Assembly: GCA_024291935.2 (NCBI GenBank)
Contig: CM044307.1
Coordinates: forward strand, 93,129,461 to 93,193,460
Direction: 5' to 3'
Length of the DNA stretch: 64,000 nucleotides
DNA from: Okapia johnstoni
Lineage: Eukaryota; Chordata; Mammalia; Artiodactyla; Giraffidae
Under the pieces are notes generated by a model. The model ran no database searches. It was not told where the DNA came from and saw only the letters and a list, made by a program, of their open reading frames with translations. The first letter of the stretch is position 1, and each line of letters starts with the position of its first letter. Shown one piece after another: positions 40,501-55,500 of the stretch. Made by a program: the position numbers and the translations under genes.

Positions 40501-43500
40501 GAGTAACAGGACCAGGATTTCACACATTATAACTGATAAGTAGAGAGGCAGTATTTAAATTGCATCTGTCTCCACAATGTCACACAGAATGGTAAAGCAC
40601 CTGAGTCTAGAGCTGCCTACACTGAGGCAAGCTGATTAAGAACAAAGGCTCTGGGGTCTATTTTTCTGGTTCAAATCTGCCTCTCTGTCTGCTATCACAG
40701 TATCTTGAGTGAGTTATTTATTCCTTCCAGGGCTCCATTTCCCAATCTATAAAAGAGGGGTGTAGCTACTTCCTTCAGGGGATCATCATGAGGATTCAGT
40801 AAGTTACTACAAGTCAAACACTTATTCCGGCACCTGGAGCATTGTTAGCTTGCCCATGTGTTAGCACTTACCGCCATCTTTCTCACTTCCTTTACAGCAT
40901 TATTTTTCCTGAAGTGGAAACCTTGACAGGCCTGAAAGAATGCAGTTGTATGAATGGCAGTATCTTGCTATTTTCTTTTTTGGGTTGGAGGTTTTTTGTT
41001 CGTTTGTTTGCTCTTTTCATTTTTTCTTTTTTTGGCCATGTGGCAGGTGGGATTTCCTGGCCAAGGATGGAACTCAAGCCCCCTTTATTGGAAGTGTGGA
41101 GTCTTAACCACTGAACAACCAAGGAAGCCCCTACCTTACTATTTTCAAAATATGTCAATCTATAGTATTAATTTGTTCTTTATAACAACCCATATCTTCT
41201 CATTTAAGGAGAGAATTGAAAAAGACATTAATACTGCATTCAGCACATCAACCAAGTAGAATTAAAGTTGAGAGCACAACCACAGGTCTTGACCTTTACT
41301 CCAGTCTGCTTTATGTTCTGGAAGTATAGGTCTGAGTGCTTCCTTCCTGTGGCTGGGTCATCCACCGAGTACCTGCTAAATGAGGCAGCGTCGCTGCACA
41401 CGAGTGATTTTGCCTCCACGTTGCTTCTCTTCCGTGGGAATGACTTGGCTGTGTATGGCTTTCCCCACTTACCAGCTGGTGATCTTAGTCAAGTCATATT
41501 GCGTTGTATGGGGATCAACACAATGTTTCCCTCATAAGTTGACCACTAGGATTAAACAAAATAATTCAGGTCAAGCTATAAACATGGTGCCTATATATAA
41601 GAAGTGCTTGATCAGTGTTTGCCATGAAAATCATTAGGTAGAAGGTAGGTAGGAGGTGACACTGTGTCTTTATGTAGAAGAAGGTTTCATATACCTCTGC
41701 TAAGAGCTACACAGGAAGGATTGGTCCCTGTGCGGTCTGTGGAGATGAGCGAACCAAATTATTATCAACTTTTATGTGTGTCCACTTTATCACATTCACT
41801 ACTTTTCAAAAATACACACGATATTGTTAATCAAGTGTTATTTGTGTATAGATGTGGAATATTTTTTTCACTAGTTTGGTTTGGTCTTTTAAATCTCTAG
41901 TGTAAACTACAAATTTGTGTTTCCACACAGCTTTATCTGAATTATTCATGTGTAGTAAGTTGAACTGTACTTCTATTTAAATTCCATGTATTCAATAAAT
42001 ATAAGATAAAGAAATCAATTACAAGAATAAAATAATTTAAAATACTCTGAGAAAACAGTATGGATTTTTTAAGTTGCATAGTGCAGATCTGGTTTTAAGA
42101 TTTAGAATCAGGCATGAAAATAAGTTAGCTGATTAGCAGATAACTTTTAAAACATGAGACAAGATTTTTTTAATATCCATCTGTTACTTTATCTACTAGC
42201 TTTCTTTTTTTAAGCTTTCTGCAAATTACCATGGCTTGTTTTAGATTAGCTATATTATACTATAAATATGTCCAGATGTTTTTGTTATTCTGTAATTCGT
42301 TGAGTTTTGGCTGAAGACTTTCTTAGATTTTTCCCCCCTTGTAATGATTGATTTCAAAGTTAGTGCTGTGTTTTGAATTGTTGATGGGATTTTTTTTTTC
42401 CGTTGATTAGAAAAGAACCAACAGTGATTCTCTTAGCTGTAGAGATATAGCAGCTCTTAAAAACAGAGGCACAATTATTTAACTTAATTTGTACTCATTT
42501 CTGTAAGATAATAGCTAGAACATTGTATATCATCACCAACAAAATATAAATAAATTCATTAAGTAAATTATTTAAATCAATTAAAGAAGTATAACAGTTA
42601 CATTTTGGTTGACATCTGAATCTACTGCTTAATCCAGTAATAACTATGACTACCTGCTCCATGTCAGGGCTGGGGAAACATTCAGAGTCTGCCTTTGGGA
42701 GCTGGATCATCATGAAGGGAAAGGGAGAGAAAAGACTATTTCCTGATGATTAATATGTAACAGATTTTTCCCTTTTGTACCTTCTGTTTTTCAGAGACCT
42801 TTCTTACAACCTGCTAGAAGATTTACCCAGTTTTTCAGCCTGCCAAAAGCTTCAGAAAATGTATGTCTGTAAGAGTCTCTAAGTCACCAAGTGAAAACCA
42901 AGAGCCAAAACTCACATTTGCAGGGGTCATTGGTTTGCTTACCCTGTGGTTCACTGGGGAGGCACGTGAAGCTTGCCCTTCTTACACATATGAGCTGTGA
43001 CTGCATAGGATGGCTGTAAAGTTGGGAAACATAGATAATATTATTTTATCATACATTACACTCCAAGTAAAGCATTTATTATGGTTTCTTCTCCCTAACC
43101 TGGTATAATAATGAACTAGGTTTGTTTAAGCTCTGGATTTTTTCTAAACTTATAGCTTCAATGAGTGGCATTAATATCTTTTTTTTCCTGAACACAAGTG
43201 AAACTCATATGTATGGCATTAATTTTGAAAACTGGGGAACTTGAGTTTATTGGTATGTTTGCTTCACGATAATCACCTTCAGAGGAGATTCCACATTTGT
43301 CTTATTTCAGGTGCTACTGATGCTACTTCTGCATAAAATATTTTACAGTTTCTCTCTTAAAATTGCCTCCTGCATTACACATCAGCCTTTTTGAGTCATG
43401 CTTTGGTTTTAATCAAAAGAATATTAACCATCTATCCTTTGCCACTTAATTTTTCTCTGAATGCCTTTGGGCAATTAAGGGAGGAGACAAATCCATCTTT

Positions 43501-46500
43501 GGAAGATAAACATTTGACACTCCTGAAGACCTTCAAAGAATATAAGAAAGGCCAAGAAGGAAGAACCTGGAGAGGCATCCTCAAAGTGTTTGAATGATGC
43601 TGCATTTGGAATGTAGCTCTAGGCTCAGCAGTCAAGAATCCACCTGCAATACAGACACTCAAGTTTGATCCCTTGGTCTGCAAGATCCCCTGGCGGAGGA
43701 CATGGCAAGCCACTCTAGTACTCTTGCCTGGAGAATCCCATGGACAGAGGAGCCTGGTGGGCTATAGTCTCACAGAGTCAGACACAACTAAAGCAACTGA
43801 GCATGCTCACCCAAAGGAATAATAAGTATTTGTTTGAAAGAGAGGCAAACTTATTTAAGTGTATAAATTGTCATGTTCTTTTTAAAACAAAAAGAAATTT
43901 TTTTTCAGTGGTCTCTTGGCAGTCATAGTTCATGTGTTCCTTGATTGAGGGAAGGTAATCCCTTGTAAAATTTCTCTGAAGACTTATCTTTGAAACCAAT
44001 GACTCTGAAGTCAATCTCTGGAACCTGTCATTTCAGAGACCTGCGACATAATGAAATCTATGAAATTCAAGCTGACACTTTCCAGCAGTTGTTCAGCCTC
44101 CGATCTCTGTGAGTACCGCCTCTCAGCACTTTCCCCATCATAGAGCAGTTTTTATCTCTTTGGGGTCTTCCTCTAACAGTTTCTTTTCAATGTATGCATG
44201 TACATTGTACATGCCTTTGTATGTGCATCTGCCATAAGAAGGCAAATATTTTGCTCATGATCGTTTCCAGGAACAAATTCAAAAGTAGTAAATTTTCAGT
44301 CTGCTCTTTTCCGGTTAGTAGACATGAGACTTAGATAAAGACAAAGGAGGCCAAGCTATTAAATAGCCTGCAAAATGTGATTCTATTCTCATCCAGGAAT
44401 TGGCAGAAGTCGTTTGGCATGCAAAAATGGGGTGAACACACAGTTCTTCCTGCCTGTTTTTCTTTCCTGGTCAAACAGTTTTTAAGTGCACATCTGAGTG
44501 CATAAGAATCACCTGGAGGTGACTGTAACAAAATTCAGAGTCCAGGTTCTCACCTGCCTCATGAGTTAGACCCTCTGGAGTGGTGCCTGGGAATCTACAT
44601 TTTTACAAGTACACAAAGGTTTGATCACAACTGTCCTAGAAAGTGCTTCTGTTGCTCAGATGACTAAGATTTGTAAATATTAAATTCCATTCTATAATTG
44701 AAAATACCACATATTAACTATAGGTTTTAAAAAAAAAAAAAAACAGTAATAGATTTTTTATGTGTGTGAGACAGTTTAAAAAAGTTTAAACTTTTCCATC
44801 CTAAAACTGGATCTCAATGTCATTTTGATGAATGATGGCAGTATGTAATGTTTAAACTGCAGGACATAAACCTTTTCATTCCTAAAGTTTTTCTTAACAT
44901 TTAAGAGACCATCTAGGTGATCACTTACCTAGAGCCAGACATCTGGGAATGGAAAGTCAAGTGGGCCTTAGGAAGCATCACTACAAACAAAGCTAGTGGA
45001 GGTGATTGAATTTCAGTTTAGCTATTTTCAAATCCAAAAAATGATGCTGTGAAAGTGCTGCACCCAATATGTCAGCAAATTTTGAAAACTCAGCAGTGGC
45101 CACAGGACTGGAAAAGGTCTGTTTTCATTCCAATCCCAAAGAAAGGCAATGCCAAAGAATGTTCAAACTACTGCACAATTGCACTCATCTCACACACTAG
45201 CAAAGTAATGCTCAAAATTCTCCAAGCCAGGCTTCAACAGTATGTGAACTGTGAACTTCCATATGTTCAAGCTGGATTTAGAAAAGACAGAGGAACCAGA
45301 GATCAAATTGCCAATATCCACTGGATCATCGAAAAAGCAAGGGAGTTCCAGAAAAACATCTACTTCTGCTTTATTGACTATGCCAAAGCCTTTGACTGTG
45401 TGATTCACAGCAAATTGTGGAAAATTCTTCAAGAGATGGGAGTACCAGACCCCCTAACCTGTCTCCTGAGAAATCTGTATGCAGGTCAAGAAGCAACAGT
45501 TACAACTGGACATGGAACAACAGACTGGTTCCAAATTGGGAAAGGAGTACATCAAAGCTATACATTGTCACCCTGCTTATTTAACTTATATGCAGAGTAC
45601 ACCATGAGAAATGCTGGGCTGGATGAAGCACAAGCTGGAATCAAGATTGCTGGGAGAAATATCAATAACCTCAGATACGCAGATGACACCACCCTTATCA
45701 TAGAAAGCAAAAAAGAACTAAAGAGCCTCTTGATGAAAGTGAAAGGGGAGAGTGAAAAAGTTGGCTTAAAACTCAACATTCAAAAACTAAGATAATGGCA
45801 TCTGGTCCCATGACTTCATGGCAAATAGATGGAGAAACAGTGGAAACAGTGGCTGACTTTATTTTTGGGGGCTCCAAAATCACTGCAGATAGTGACTGCA
45901 ACCATGAAATTAAAAGACACTTGCTCCTTGGAAGAAAAGTTATGACCAACCTAGACAGCATATTAAAAAGCAGAGACATTACTTTGCCAATAAAGGTCCA
46001 GCTAGTCAAAGCTATGGTTTTTCCAGTAGTCATGTATGGATGTAAAAGTTGGACTATGAAGAAAGCTGAGTGCCAAAGAATTGATGTTTTTGAACTGTGG
46101 TGCTGGAGAAGACTCTTGAGTCCCTTGGACTGCAAGGAGATCCAACCAGTCCATCCTAAAGGAGCTCAGTCCTGAATATTCCTTGGAAGGACTGATGCTG
46201 AAGCTGAAACTCCAATACTTTGGCCACCTGATGCATAGAACTGACTCATTAGAAAAGACCCTGATGCTGGGCAAGATTGAAGGCTGGAGGAGAAGGGGAC
46301 AACAGAGGATGAGATGGTTGGATGGCATCACCTAGTCTATGGACATGAGTTTGAGTAAACTCTGGGAGTTAGTGATGGGCAGGGAGGCCTGGTGTGCTGC
46401 AGTTCATGGGGTCTCAAAGAGTCAGACACGACTGAGTGACTGAACTGAACTGAGCATATAAATGCTTCCATATTTACTTAAAATGCAGTCAAATAACTAT

Positions 46501-49500
46501 AGAACCCCAGCGCAGAATTTGACCTACATTCCTGATACTCTGCTCTGTGAAGCGCATCAGGGCACCCATGTTGTACCCAGAGTTGCCAAGGAGGCTGACA
46601 GATGGCAGGGCTTGCATCCATCACTGGGCACATACTTGATGAGCAGCTGAATAGAAGCCACTCTCCTACTCAAATCCTATTTGTCGCTTTCCCACTCCTT
46701 CCGTGCCATTCCTTCCCCTCATTAGGCTGGAATTTTCTTTTATTCTTGGATAAATGTCAGGAACAAACTAAAGAATGGCCATCATCCAAAAATCTACAAA
46801 CAATAAATGCTGGAGAGGTTGTGGCGAAAAGGGAAACCTCTTGCACAATTGGTGGGAATGCAAAATGATACAGCCTCTATGGAGAACAGTATGGGGATTC
46901 CTTTAAAAACTAGGAATAAAACTAACATATGACCCAACAATGCCACTACTAGGCATGTATCCTGAAGAAACCACAATTGAAAAAGACACGTGTACCCCAG
47001 TGTTCATTGCAGCACTATTTACAATAGCCAGGACATGAAAGCAACCTAGATGTCCATCAGTAGATGAATGGATAAAGAAGTCATGGTACATATATACAGT
47101 GGAATATTACTCAGCCTTAAAAAGGAATGCATTTGAGTCCGTTCCCATGAGGTGGAAATCGGGAAAGGAGTACGTCAAGGCTGTGTATTGTCATCCTGCT
47201 TATTTAACTTATATGCAGAGTACATCATGTAAAATGTCAGGCTGGATGAAGCACAAGCTGGAATCAAGATTTCCAGGAGAAATATCAATAACCTCAGATA
47301 CGCAGATGACAACACCCTTATGGCAGAAAGCAAAGAAGAACTAAAGAGCCTCTTGATGAAAGTGAAAGGGGAGAGTGAAAAAGTTGGCTTAAAACTCAAC
47401 ATTCAAAAACTAAGATCATGGCATCCAGTCCCATCACTTAATGGCAAATAGATGGGGAAACAATGCAAACAGTGAGAGACATTATTTTGGGGGCTCCAAA
47501 ATCACTGCAGATGGTGACTGCAGCCATGAAATTAAAAGATGTTTGCTCCTTGGAAGAAAAGCTATGACCAACCTAGATAGCATTTTAAAAAGCAGAGACA
47601 TTACTTGGCCAATAAAGGTCTGTCTAGTCAAAGCTATGGTTTTTCCAGTGGTCAAGTATGGATGTGAGAGTTGGACTATAAAGAAAGCTGAGCGTAGAAG
47701 AATTGATGCTTTTGAACTGTGGTGTTGGAGAAGACTCTTGAGAGTCCCTTTGACTGCAAGGAGATCCAACCTGTCCATCCTAAAGGAAGTCAGTCCTGAA
47801 TATTCATTGGAAGGGCTGATGCTGAAGTTGAAGCTCTGATACTTTGGCCACCTGGTTCTAAGAGCTGACTCATTGCAAAAGACCCTGATGCTGGGAAAGA
47901 TTGAAGGCAGGAGGAGAAGGGGACAACAGAGGATGAGATGGTTGGATGGCATCACCCACTCGATGGACATCAGTTTGAGCAAGGTCAGAGAGTTGGTGAT
48001 GGACAGGGAAGCTTGGCGTGCTGCAGTCCATGGGGTCACAAAGAGTCAGACACGACTGAGCAACTGAACTGAACTGAATGAGGTGGATGAACCTGGAGCC
48101 TATTATGTGGAGTGAAGTAAGTCAGAAAGCAAATATTGTATATTGATTCACATATATGGAATCTAGAAAGACGGGTCTGATGTACCTCTCTGCGAGGCAG
48201 CAATGGAGATGCAGACATAGAGGACAGACTTATGGACACAGTGGGGGAAGAAGATGAGGGACAATTTGAAAGAGTAACATTGAAACATATACATTACCAT
48301 ATGTAAAATAGATAGCCAGTGGGATTTACTGTATGATGTAGGGAGTACAAACCAGGGCTCTGTGACACCCTAGAGGTGTGGGATAGGGTGGGACTGGGGA
48401 GGAGGGTTCAAGAGAAAGGGAACATATGTTTACCTGTGGCTGATTCATGTTGGTGTATGGCAGAAGCTAACACAATATTGTAAACCAATTATCCTCCAAT
48501 TAAAAAAAAAAGCTTTCCAGTTTCCCCCAGCTTTGGGGGGACTTTCAAACAAGAATGCAAATGTTCTGTGAATACCATTTATCCTAGGTAACTTAGGGGC
48601 CCAACACCATGAATAAATTACTTGCATTAGAGAAAAGTTCACAGTTGTCATTTTCAGTTTCCTCAAATGTCTATGCTTTAGCTCCCCTTTTGAGTCATGA
48701 ATTTTAAAAATACAAATTTTAAGTCCCTTGCTCTTTTTCAAAAATGTGGACATTCTCATTCTTGTAAATTACCTACATGTCCTTACACATAGGTCTGTGG
48801 AGGAGAGGGGCCAGTGAATTTCTCAATAAATTATAGACTTTGTTATCAAAGAATTTTACTTCTTACATATACTAGCCCTTTTTTCTTCATTTCCCAGTTA
48901 AGAATTTTAATGTCCATTCTCTTTACTGGGAATGTTTTTGAAAGTATCTCTGTGTTTCTCTTAAGGTCTGACATGCATGGACAATATACACAAATTATTT
49001 TGGGGTTTCATTACATATCTGGGGACATTTTATAACTTAAAATTTACTTCCCCATCAGAAGAAGAGCTTCAGAAGTTCCTGTCTCTCCTAACTCCCCAAG
49101 CCCTACTCATCTTAGAAATGCCTTAATAAAATTTTACAACCATGTTAAAGTCAACTTTTTAGCAAGAAGAGAATAAAAACTAAAATATCCACCTAAGTGA
49201 TTTTCCTGGATTGATTTAATAAACAAGGTTGCTTTAAAATTCTCTCTTTAATCATTTTATACTATTCATACCTGCATCTTAAGGATGATTTGATAAAGTT
49301 AATTGTCCATGTCCTGAATGGAAGTTAAATTTTGTTAGAAGAATGAATATATATAGTAAAACTTCACAAGGTCTTCTTTTACATATCTTCTCACTTGCCT
49401 TTTTTTTTTTTTAATAGGAATTTAGCTTGGAACAAAATTGCCATTATTCACCCCAATGCATTTTCCACTTTGCCGTCTCTAAGAAAGCTGTGAGTATTTT

Positions 49501-52500
49501 ATGACTTGTTTACGGCATGTCTTTTGATAACTGGGCACTATCTGATTAATCAAAAATGAATGTTGGTTTTGCTGAAAAAGCCTGGGCACAGAACGCTGAG
49601 TCCTCAGGGTCCTCCACACTAGAGTTGGACCAAACCAGAAAGGAGCAACCTTGCCTCCTGCCCCTCCAAGGCCACGTGGATCTGTATAATTGAAGATCTG
49701 GGTGACAGATTCTGGTTATTGAGGTGAAATTTTCCATTTTTGCAAGCTATCAGGTGCAATGGAATAAGACATCAGTTCATTTCTAAACGGCTTTCATTTT
49801 ACCATTTGCCGTATTGACTAACAGAAAATCTTCCTGTCCATTTTTATCCTCCCTTTCCATCCCTGCTTCTTCCTCTCCTCCACTCCCCTGTCTCAGAGAG
49901 AAAGAAGGAATTGGGTCAGACAGAAGTTAAAGATAGAAGGAAGAAAATAAAATCCAAACAATGTTTTGAAATTAGATGTAGCACCTTCCACTGGATTTTA
50001 GATGTCCCCCCTTGACCCCCCAGCAAAATTGAGTCATGGCAACCCACTCCAGTATTCTTGCCTGGAGAATCCCATGGACAGAGGAGCCTGGCGGGCCGCA
50101 GTCCATAGCATCGCAAAAGTGTCGGACATGACTTAGCACTCAGCACATCGCATCTGGCAAAATCAAGCTGAATGTAGAAATTACAATTTGGATATGATTA
50201 AAACATTTTTCTTTCTGTAATTCTGATTGCAAATAGAAAATTTGTCAGGAGCTAAAACCAAAATGGTTCCTTTTACCATTAAAAGTAAGGACCCTGCTTA
50301 GGGGTTTTTATGGAGCAGTTTAATAATCTTGAGGTTGCTTTTCTAATGTAATTGTTTTATGCTAACACAGACTAAAAGCCAATTGTTGTTTGATGTTTTG
50401 CAGGGACCTCTCGTCCAACCGCCTGTCATCTATTCCTGTAACTGGGTTATATGGTTTAACTCACTTAAAATTAACAGGAAATCATGCTTTACAGAGCTTG
50501 ATATCATCTGAAAACTTTCCAGAACTCAAGTGAGTTTGTCATTAAAGCTAATAAGATACATTTGTGGTCATGTGAAATAATAGACGTGTTATAGTGGTTT
50601 TCAAAATTTATGGGACTCTTTTGAATTGCATTTCATGCCTTCATGTCCCCCACCCCTGGGGCATTGTTAGGACAAACCCTGGAGTAGGAGAATGTGTCTT
50701 CCTGACCACATTTCCTTTGTTTCTCAAACATGCCTCCTGGAACATAGAGTTCATAGAAAGAGTTTGAAAACCACTGATCCATGAGATAGAAACTAGAACA
50801 TGTAATTAAATAACATTATAACATAATTGTACTCCTGTTGACATTTTAAAATTCATCTTGCTTATGTATATGTTCTCATAAGATGTATTAAATTAATATT
50901 TGTTTGAAGAAGTAATGCTCTTTAAAACCTGTCACACTTATTATCAATACAGAAGTCCCTTGAAAAATTTTATATTCTTTACCACTGAGCCACCAAGGGA
51001 ATATATATAATATATATATAATATATATGTATATTTTATATATATTGAACCACAGTACTTTTCATATAATTTTAAAACTCCAAAAGAGAGCTTAGAAAAT
51101 AAAAGAAAGGAAAAAAGTCTATAAATACCTCTAAAAACATTTTGCTATTTCCTTCCAGATCTGGTTTCCAATGTATTTTTAATTGTTAGACCACAGTACG
51201 TATACAAACTTACATCACATTTTTGTCACTTAACACTATATGATACTATAAATACTACTTAACAGTGCTACAATTTCCCCAGCAATCCTTTTTTTTAAAT
51301 GTTTTTATTATAGAAATTTTCAAGCACAAAAGTAGAGAAAATAATATATCCATTGAACCTCAGTAACTATCAACATTTCATGACAATAATTTCTAACTCC
51401 ATTGTTATTATGAATAGCACTGTAACCAACATCTTTATGCATATAGTTAATAATTTAGATTATTTATTAAGGCTAAAATCCACAGGCAGAAGTACTAAGT
51501 GAAAGAAGAACACTATACTTAGCAATCTGTTTCCTTAAGTGTGTGTTTTTGTTTGGTTTTGTTCATTCAAAGGGTTATAGAAATGCCTTATGCATATCAG
51601 TGCTGTGCATTTGGAGTGTGTGAGAATGTCTATAAAATTTCTAATCAGTGGAATAAAGGTGACAACAGCAGTGCAGAAGACCTTCATAAAAAAGATGCTG
51701 GAATATTTCAAGTTCAAGGTAAGATCTTCTATGTCACTGACAAAACTGTGTCAGAAAGGGGCTTGCAAAGTCATCAAACAGATCATCTGAACTCTAGACA
51801 AGCCTCTGTATAATCACCCCAGCAAGCTGAGAATCAATCCTACTTTTTTAAAGAGTCTCAGAGAAAGAGAAAATTCCTTTAGGACTCAGTCTGAAATGTC
51901 ATCTTTTCTGTAAGTGAATTCTTCTTACTTATCATTAGATCCCTTTTAGCATATAGTGTCCTCTGGGGTAAATATTAACACTGATTATCAGTACTTTCAT
52001 AAACTTTTAAGACGGTCTAATCCCTGTGGATACCTTTTTCAAACATGCTTCTGAGCTTTTTACTCCAGAAGATAAAAGCTATTTTTATCCTTAAACCCAA
52101 GTGGAGTGGAGGATATAGACATTTTAGGTGCATCCATATTTCAGCAGAAGAGCTTAAGAATCCAACTTCTTACCCAATTAATCCTAAAACATTCTGCCCT
52201 CCTACCCCCCACAGGGCTATCTGTCAGGAAAGTGAAATGAGATAATGTCTGTAAAGCACCTGGCTTTTCTTGAAGTAAGACCTGACTTAAATAGACAGCA
52301 ATGCACATCAAACCACACCTGTGGTAACAAGCGGGTGCTTTCCTTTTCTTGCCAACCTTGCAAGTTTGCACAGAGTCTAAACAGACTGGCTTTTCTTCCT
52401 CTGCGTGTTAATGATTTGTTGATTCCCAAGCAAGTATGCTTTGTTCTGTCTGCACATTTTGTTGACTTGGTTTCCTGCACACGTATCTGATTAAGGAGCA

Positions 52501-55500
52501 GGTATTACAGCCCTTGGCTTTTTTGTTTCAGGCTATAGCATGTGTCTTGTTCTTGTTCTTGCTTTCATTTTTGCTTTTCCTGCCTCGTTCACCCTAATTT
52601 CTAGTATATTTATTCACCAACCCCTCCTCCCCCTCAAAAAAATAAGCACAAACAATTAGAATGTCTAAAATGTGCCTGGCACTGTTCTAGGTCCTAGAGG
52701 CACACAATGAACAAGAAAGAGGAGGTTCTTCATGGAGTTTTTTTTCAGAGACTGTGATTCCCAATCCTGGGCTGTCTGTTGGAATCACACAGAAGTTTTT
52801 TAAAAACACTGATGCCCAAACCCCACACCAGACCAATTAAATCAGTGTCTTGGGGAAAGCGTGTTAGATTAAAAAAACTCCTGTTTCATGGGTAGCTAAC
52901 CCAAGCACCCAGCAGTTATGTGATTTGTCCTCTGTTTAGCAAAATACCCCAGAAAGATGGAAACTTACTAATTCTTCCTCTTGTGTTCAGAGAACACAGT
53001 CCAGAATATCTGCACTATAGCCATCTAAGCGTTAGAAAATTGGATAAAGTGGTTCTTCCACTGGATGGAGAGACCCACGCTCTCTAATTTAGGTCAGAGC
53101 AATTTGGGGCCGTAGTGAGCTCCAGGGAACAAGAACAGAATGAGAGAGCGTCAACATTATAACAAGGAACCCAGGGTTGGTTACCACCCCTCGTCCCCAA
53201 TTCTACCAGGATAGTTGTCAAACAGTAGCTTGAGTGGAACATCCCAAAGCAACTACATAATAGACTTGAGAGAAAGCCCAGGGAGAAGTGGGATGTTTGC
53301 CCTTCAGTTTCCTGTGTGACATTTCATGTCTCCAGGGCAATCCAGGACTCTTCTCCCTGGGAGTTGGTCCCTCTAAAGAGAGACAAAACTAATCGTTTCA
53401 GAATTTCTCATTCCTGCAGATGAGCGTGATCTTGAAGATTTCCTACTTGACTTTGAGGAAGACCTTAAAGCCCTTCATCCAGTGCAATGCTCACCTTCCC
53501 CAGGTGAGAAAGGCATCACAGCTGCCTCAGGAGTGGTACCCACCCTTAACTCTGAAGCTGTCAGTGACATTCAGCTACACTTCAAGGCAAAATCTGTGCC
53601 AACTTAGCAGCTCATCAATATCCCACCGAATGCAGACATTTAAAATACAAACGTTCATTCCCTGGAGTTGGTCTCCAATCATAAACAGGATTTTTATAGG
53701 AGACTTTTGATTCAGATTAATGGAAATTAAAGAACCAATCATGTAGTTAGAGGTATATGTAATTTTTGAAATAGTATTAGCACTTTAGCCTGAACTGGTA
53801 TGCAACAGTCTTGCTTCATGTAGTCACTGATTTTTGACAGTGATTTCTTAGGTTGTCTGTAAAGAGAATCTATTTGGTTAAAGCAAATAATAGTTTTAGA
53901 GATAATTAAAAATATATATGTATGTTAATTACTTAATTGTTAGTCCCTTTCTCTGAAATAGGATAGTCCAGTACTGGGGAGAGGGAAGACAGTGGGGGAG
54001 GGTTGATATTTTACTTTCAACAGTTTGACGGTTCCTTGCTCCTGAACAGTAAATGTCAACCTAAACCTAAGATGACATTCTCATGAAATGCATACGACTC
54101 ACACTTCCTCTTCTAACATCACAGAGTATTTCCCTAGGATACTGCTTCCCTGTTTACAGAACTTTTTTGAAGCATTCTGGAAAGATATATTAATAATAAA
54201 AAGTCCAGGAGATCTGGCTTGTTACCTGGCCCCTACACCGCTATATTTGTGGAGCCAGAATCCAGTAATGTAAAAACTCTCTGGCTCCATTTCTCTGGGT
54301 ATAGCTTGAAAACCTGGGCACCTGGTATACTCATCTTTACATTAAATAGTGGTTTAATGAAGGGGATTCCCTGGTGGCTCAGAAGGTAAAGAATCTGCCT
54401 GCAATGCAGGAGACCCTGGTTCCATCCCTGGGTCGGGAAGATCCCCTGGAAGGAAATGGCTACCCAGTCCAGTATTCTTGCCTGAAGAATTCTGGACAGG
54501 AGCCTGGTCGGCTACAGTCTATGGGGTCAGACTCAACTCAGCCACTAACACTTTCACTTTTTTTTTTTTCCACTTAATAAAGTGGAGTGTGCCACAAGAG
54601 AACAGTGTGTTCCCAGGGCTGTTACTGGCCTCTATCTTTTGTTGTCGCAATAAGGGAAACAAAAAGGGGAATGTGGCAAAAGTTGTGAACCCTCATTTGA
54701 TATCCAGTCTTTTTCTTCTTCGGACTTCTAGGTCCTTTCAAACTCTGTGAATACCTGTTCGGTAGCTGGCTGATCCGAATTGGAGTGTGGACCATAGCGG
54801 TTTTGGCACTGACGTGTAACGCCTTGGTGACCTCCACAGTATTCAGAGCCGCAGTGTACATATCCTCCATAAAACTGTTAATCGGGTTAATAGCCGCAGT
54901 CAACATGCTCATGGGGGTGTCCAGTGCAGTGCTGGCTGGCGTGGACGCCTTCACTTTCGGCAGCTTTGCGCAACACGGTGCCTGGTGGGAGCAGGCGGTC
55001 GGCTGCCAAGTCGTCGGCTTTCTGTCCATTTTTGCTTCGGAATCTTCCGTTTTCCTGCTCACCCTGGCAGCCCTGGAGCGTGGGTGGTCGGTGAAATGCT
55101 CAGCAAAATTCGAAACGCAAACTCCCTTCCCCAGTCTGAGAGTGACCCTTGTGCTATGTGCGCTGCTGGCGGGGACCGTGGCCGCGGTGCCCCTGCTGGG
55201 GGGCAGCGAGTACAGCGCCTCCCCGCTCTGCCTGCCGCTGCCCTTCGGGGAGCCCCGTGCTACTGGCTACATGGTGGCCCTCGTCTTGCTGAATTCACTC
55301 TGCTTCCTCGTGATGACCGTCGCCTACACCAGGCTCTACTGTCGCTTGGAGAAGGGAGACCTGGAGAGCATGTGGGACTGCTCCATGGTGAAACACGTGG
55401 CTCTGCTGCTCTTCACCAACTGCATACTCCACTGTCCCGTGGCTTTCTTGTCCTTCTCCTCTTTACTGAACCTCACCTTCATCAGCCCGGAAGTCATTAA

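Larger units (their letters stand above)
39382..42794 (+). other. LGR5: LGR5 intron 11
   Basis: 3.4 kb. It holds a Bov-tA with clear target duplications, a MIR relic and a CHR-2 SINE. Positions 41.2-42.8 kb are AT-rich with no recognised element. Confidence 0.75.
44109..49417 (+). other. LGR5: LGR5 intron 13
   Basis: 5.3 kb, the most LINE-dense intron. It has a MER5-like relic, a 1.5-kb BovB and an L1 interrupted by a second BovB. Positions 48.5-49.4 kb contain no element I can name. All long open frames here belong to the LINEs. Confidence 0.85.

Noticed and set aside
45049..45795. 248-codon reverse-transcriptase frame as a host gene
   Set aside because: It is the RT part of a 5'-truncated BovB. 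The element continues past the stop and ends in the normal BovB tail.
54985..55500. 171-codon frame overlapping exon 18, and antisense frames at 54622 and 55336
   Set aside because: These are shadows of the GC-rich LGR5 transmembrane exon, without domain content.
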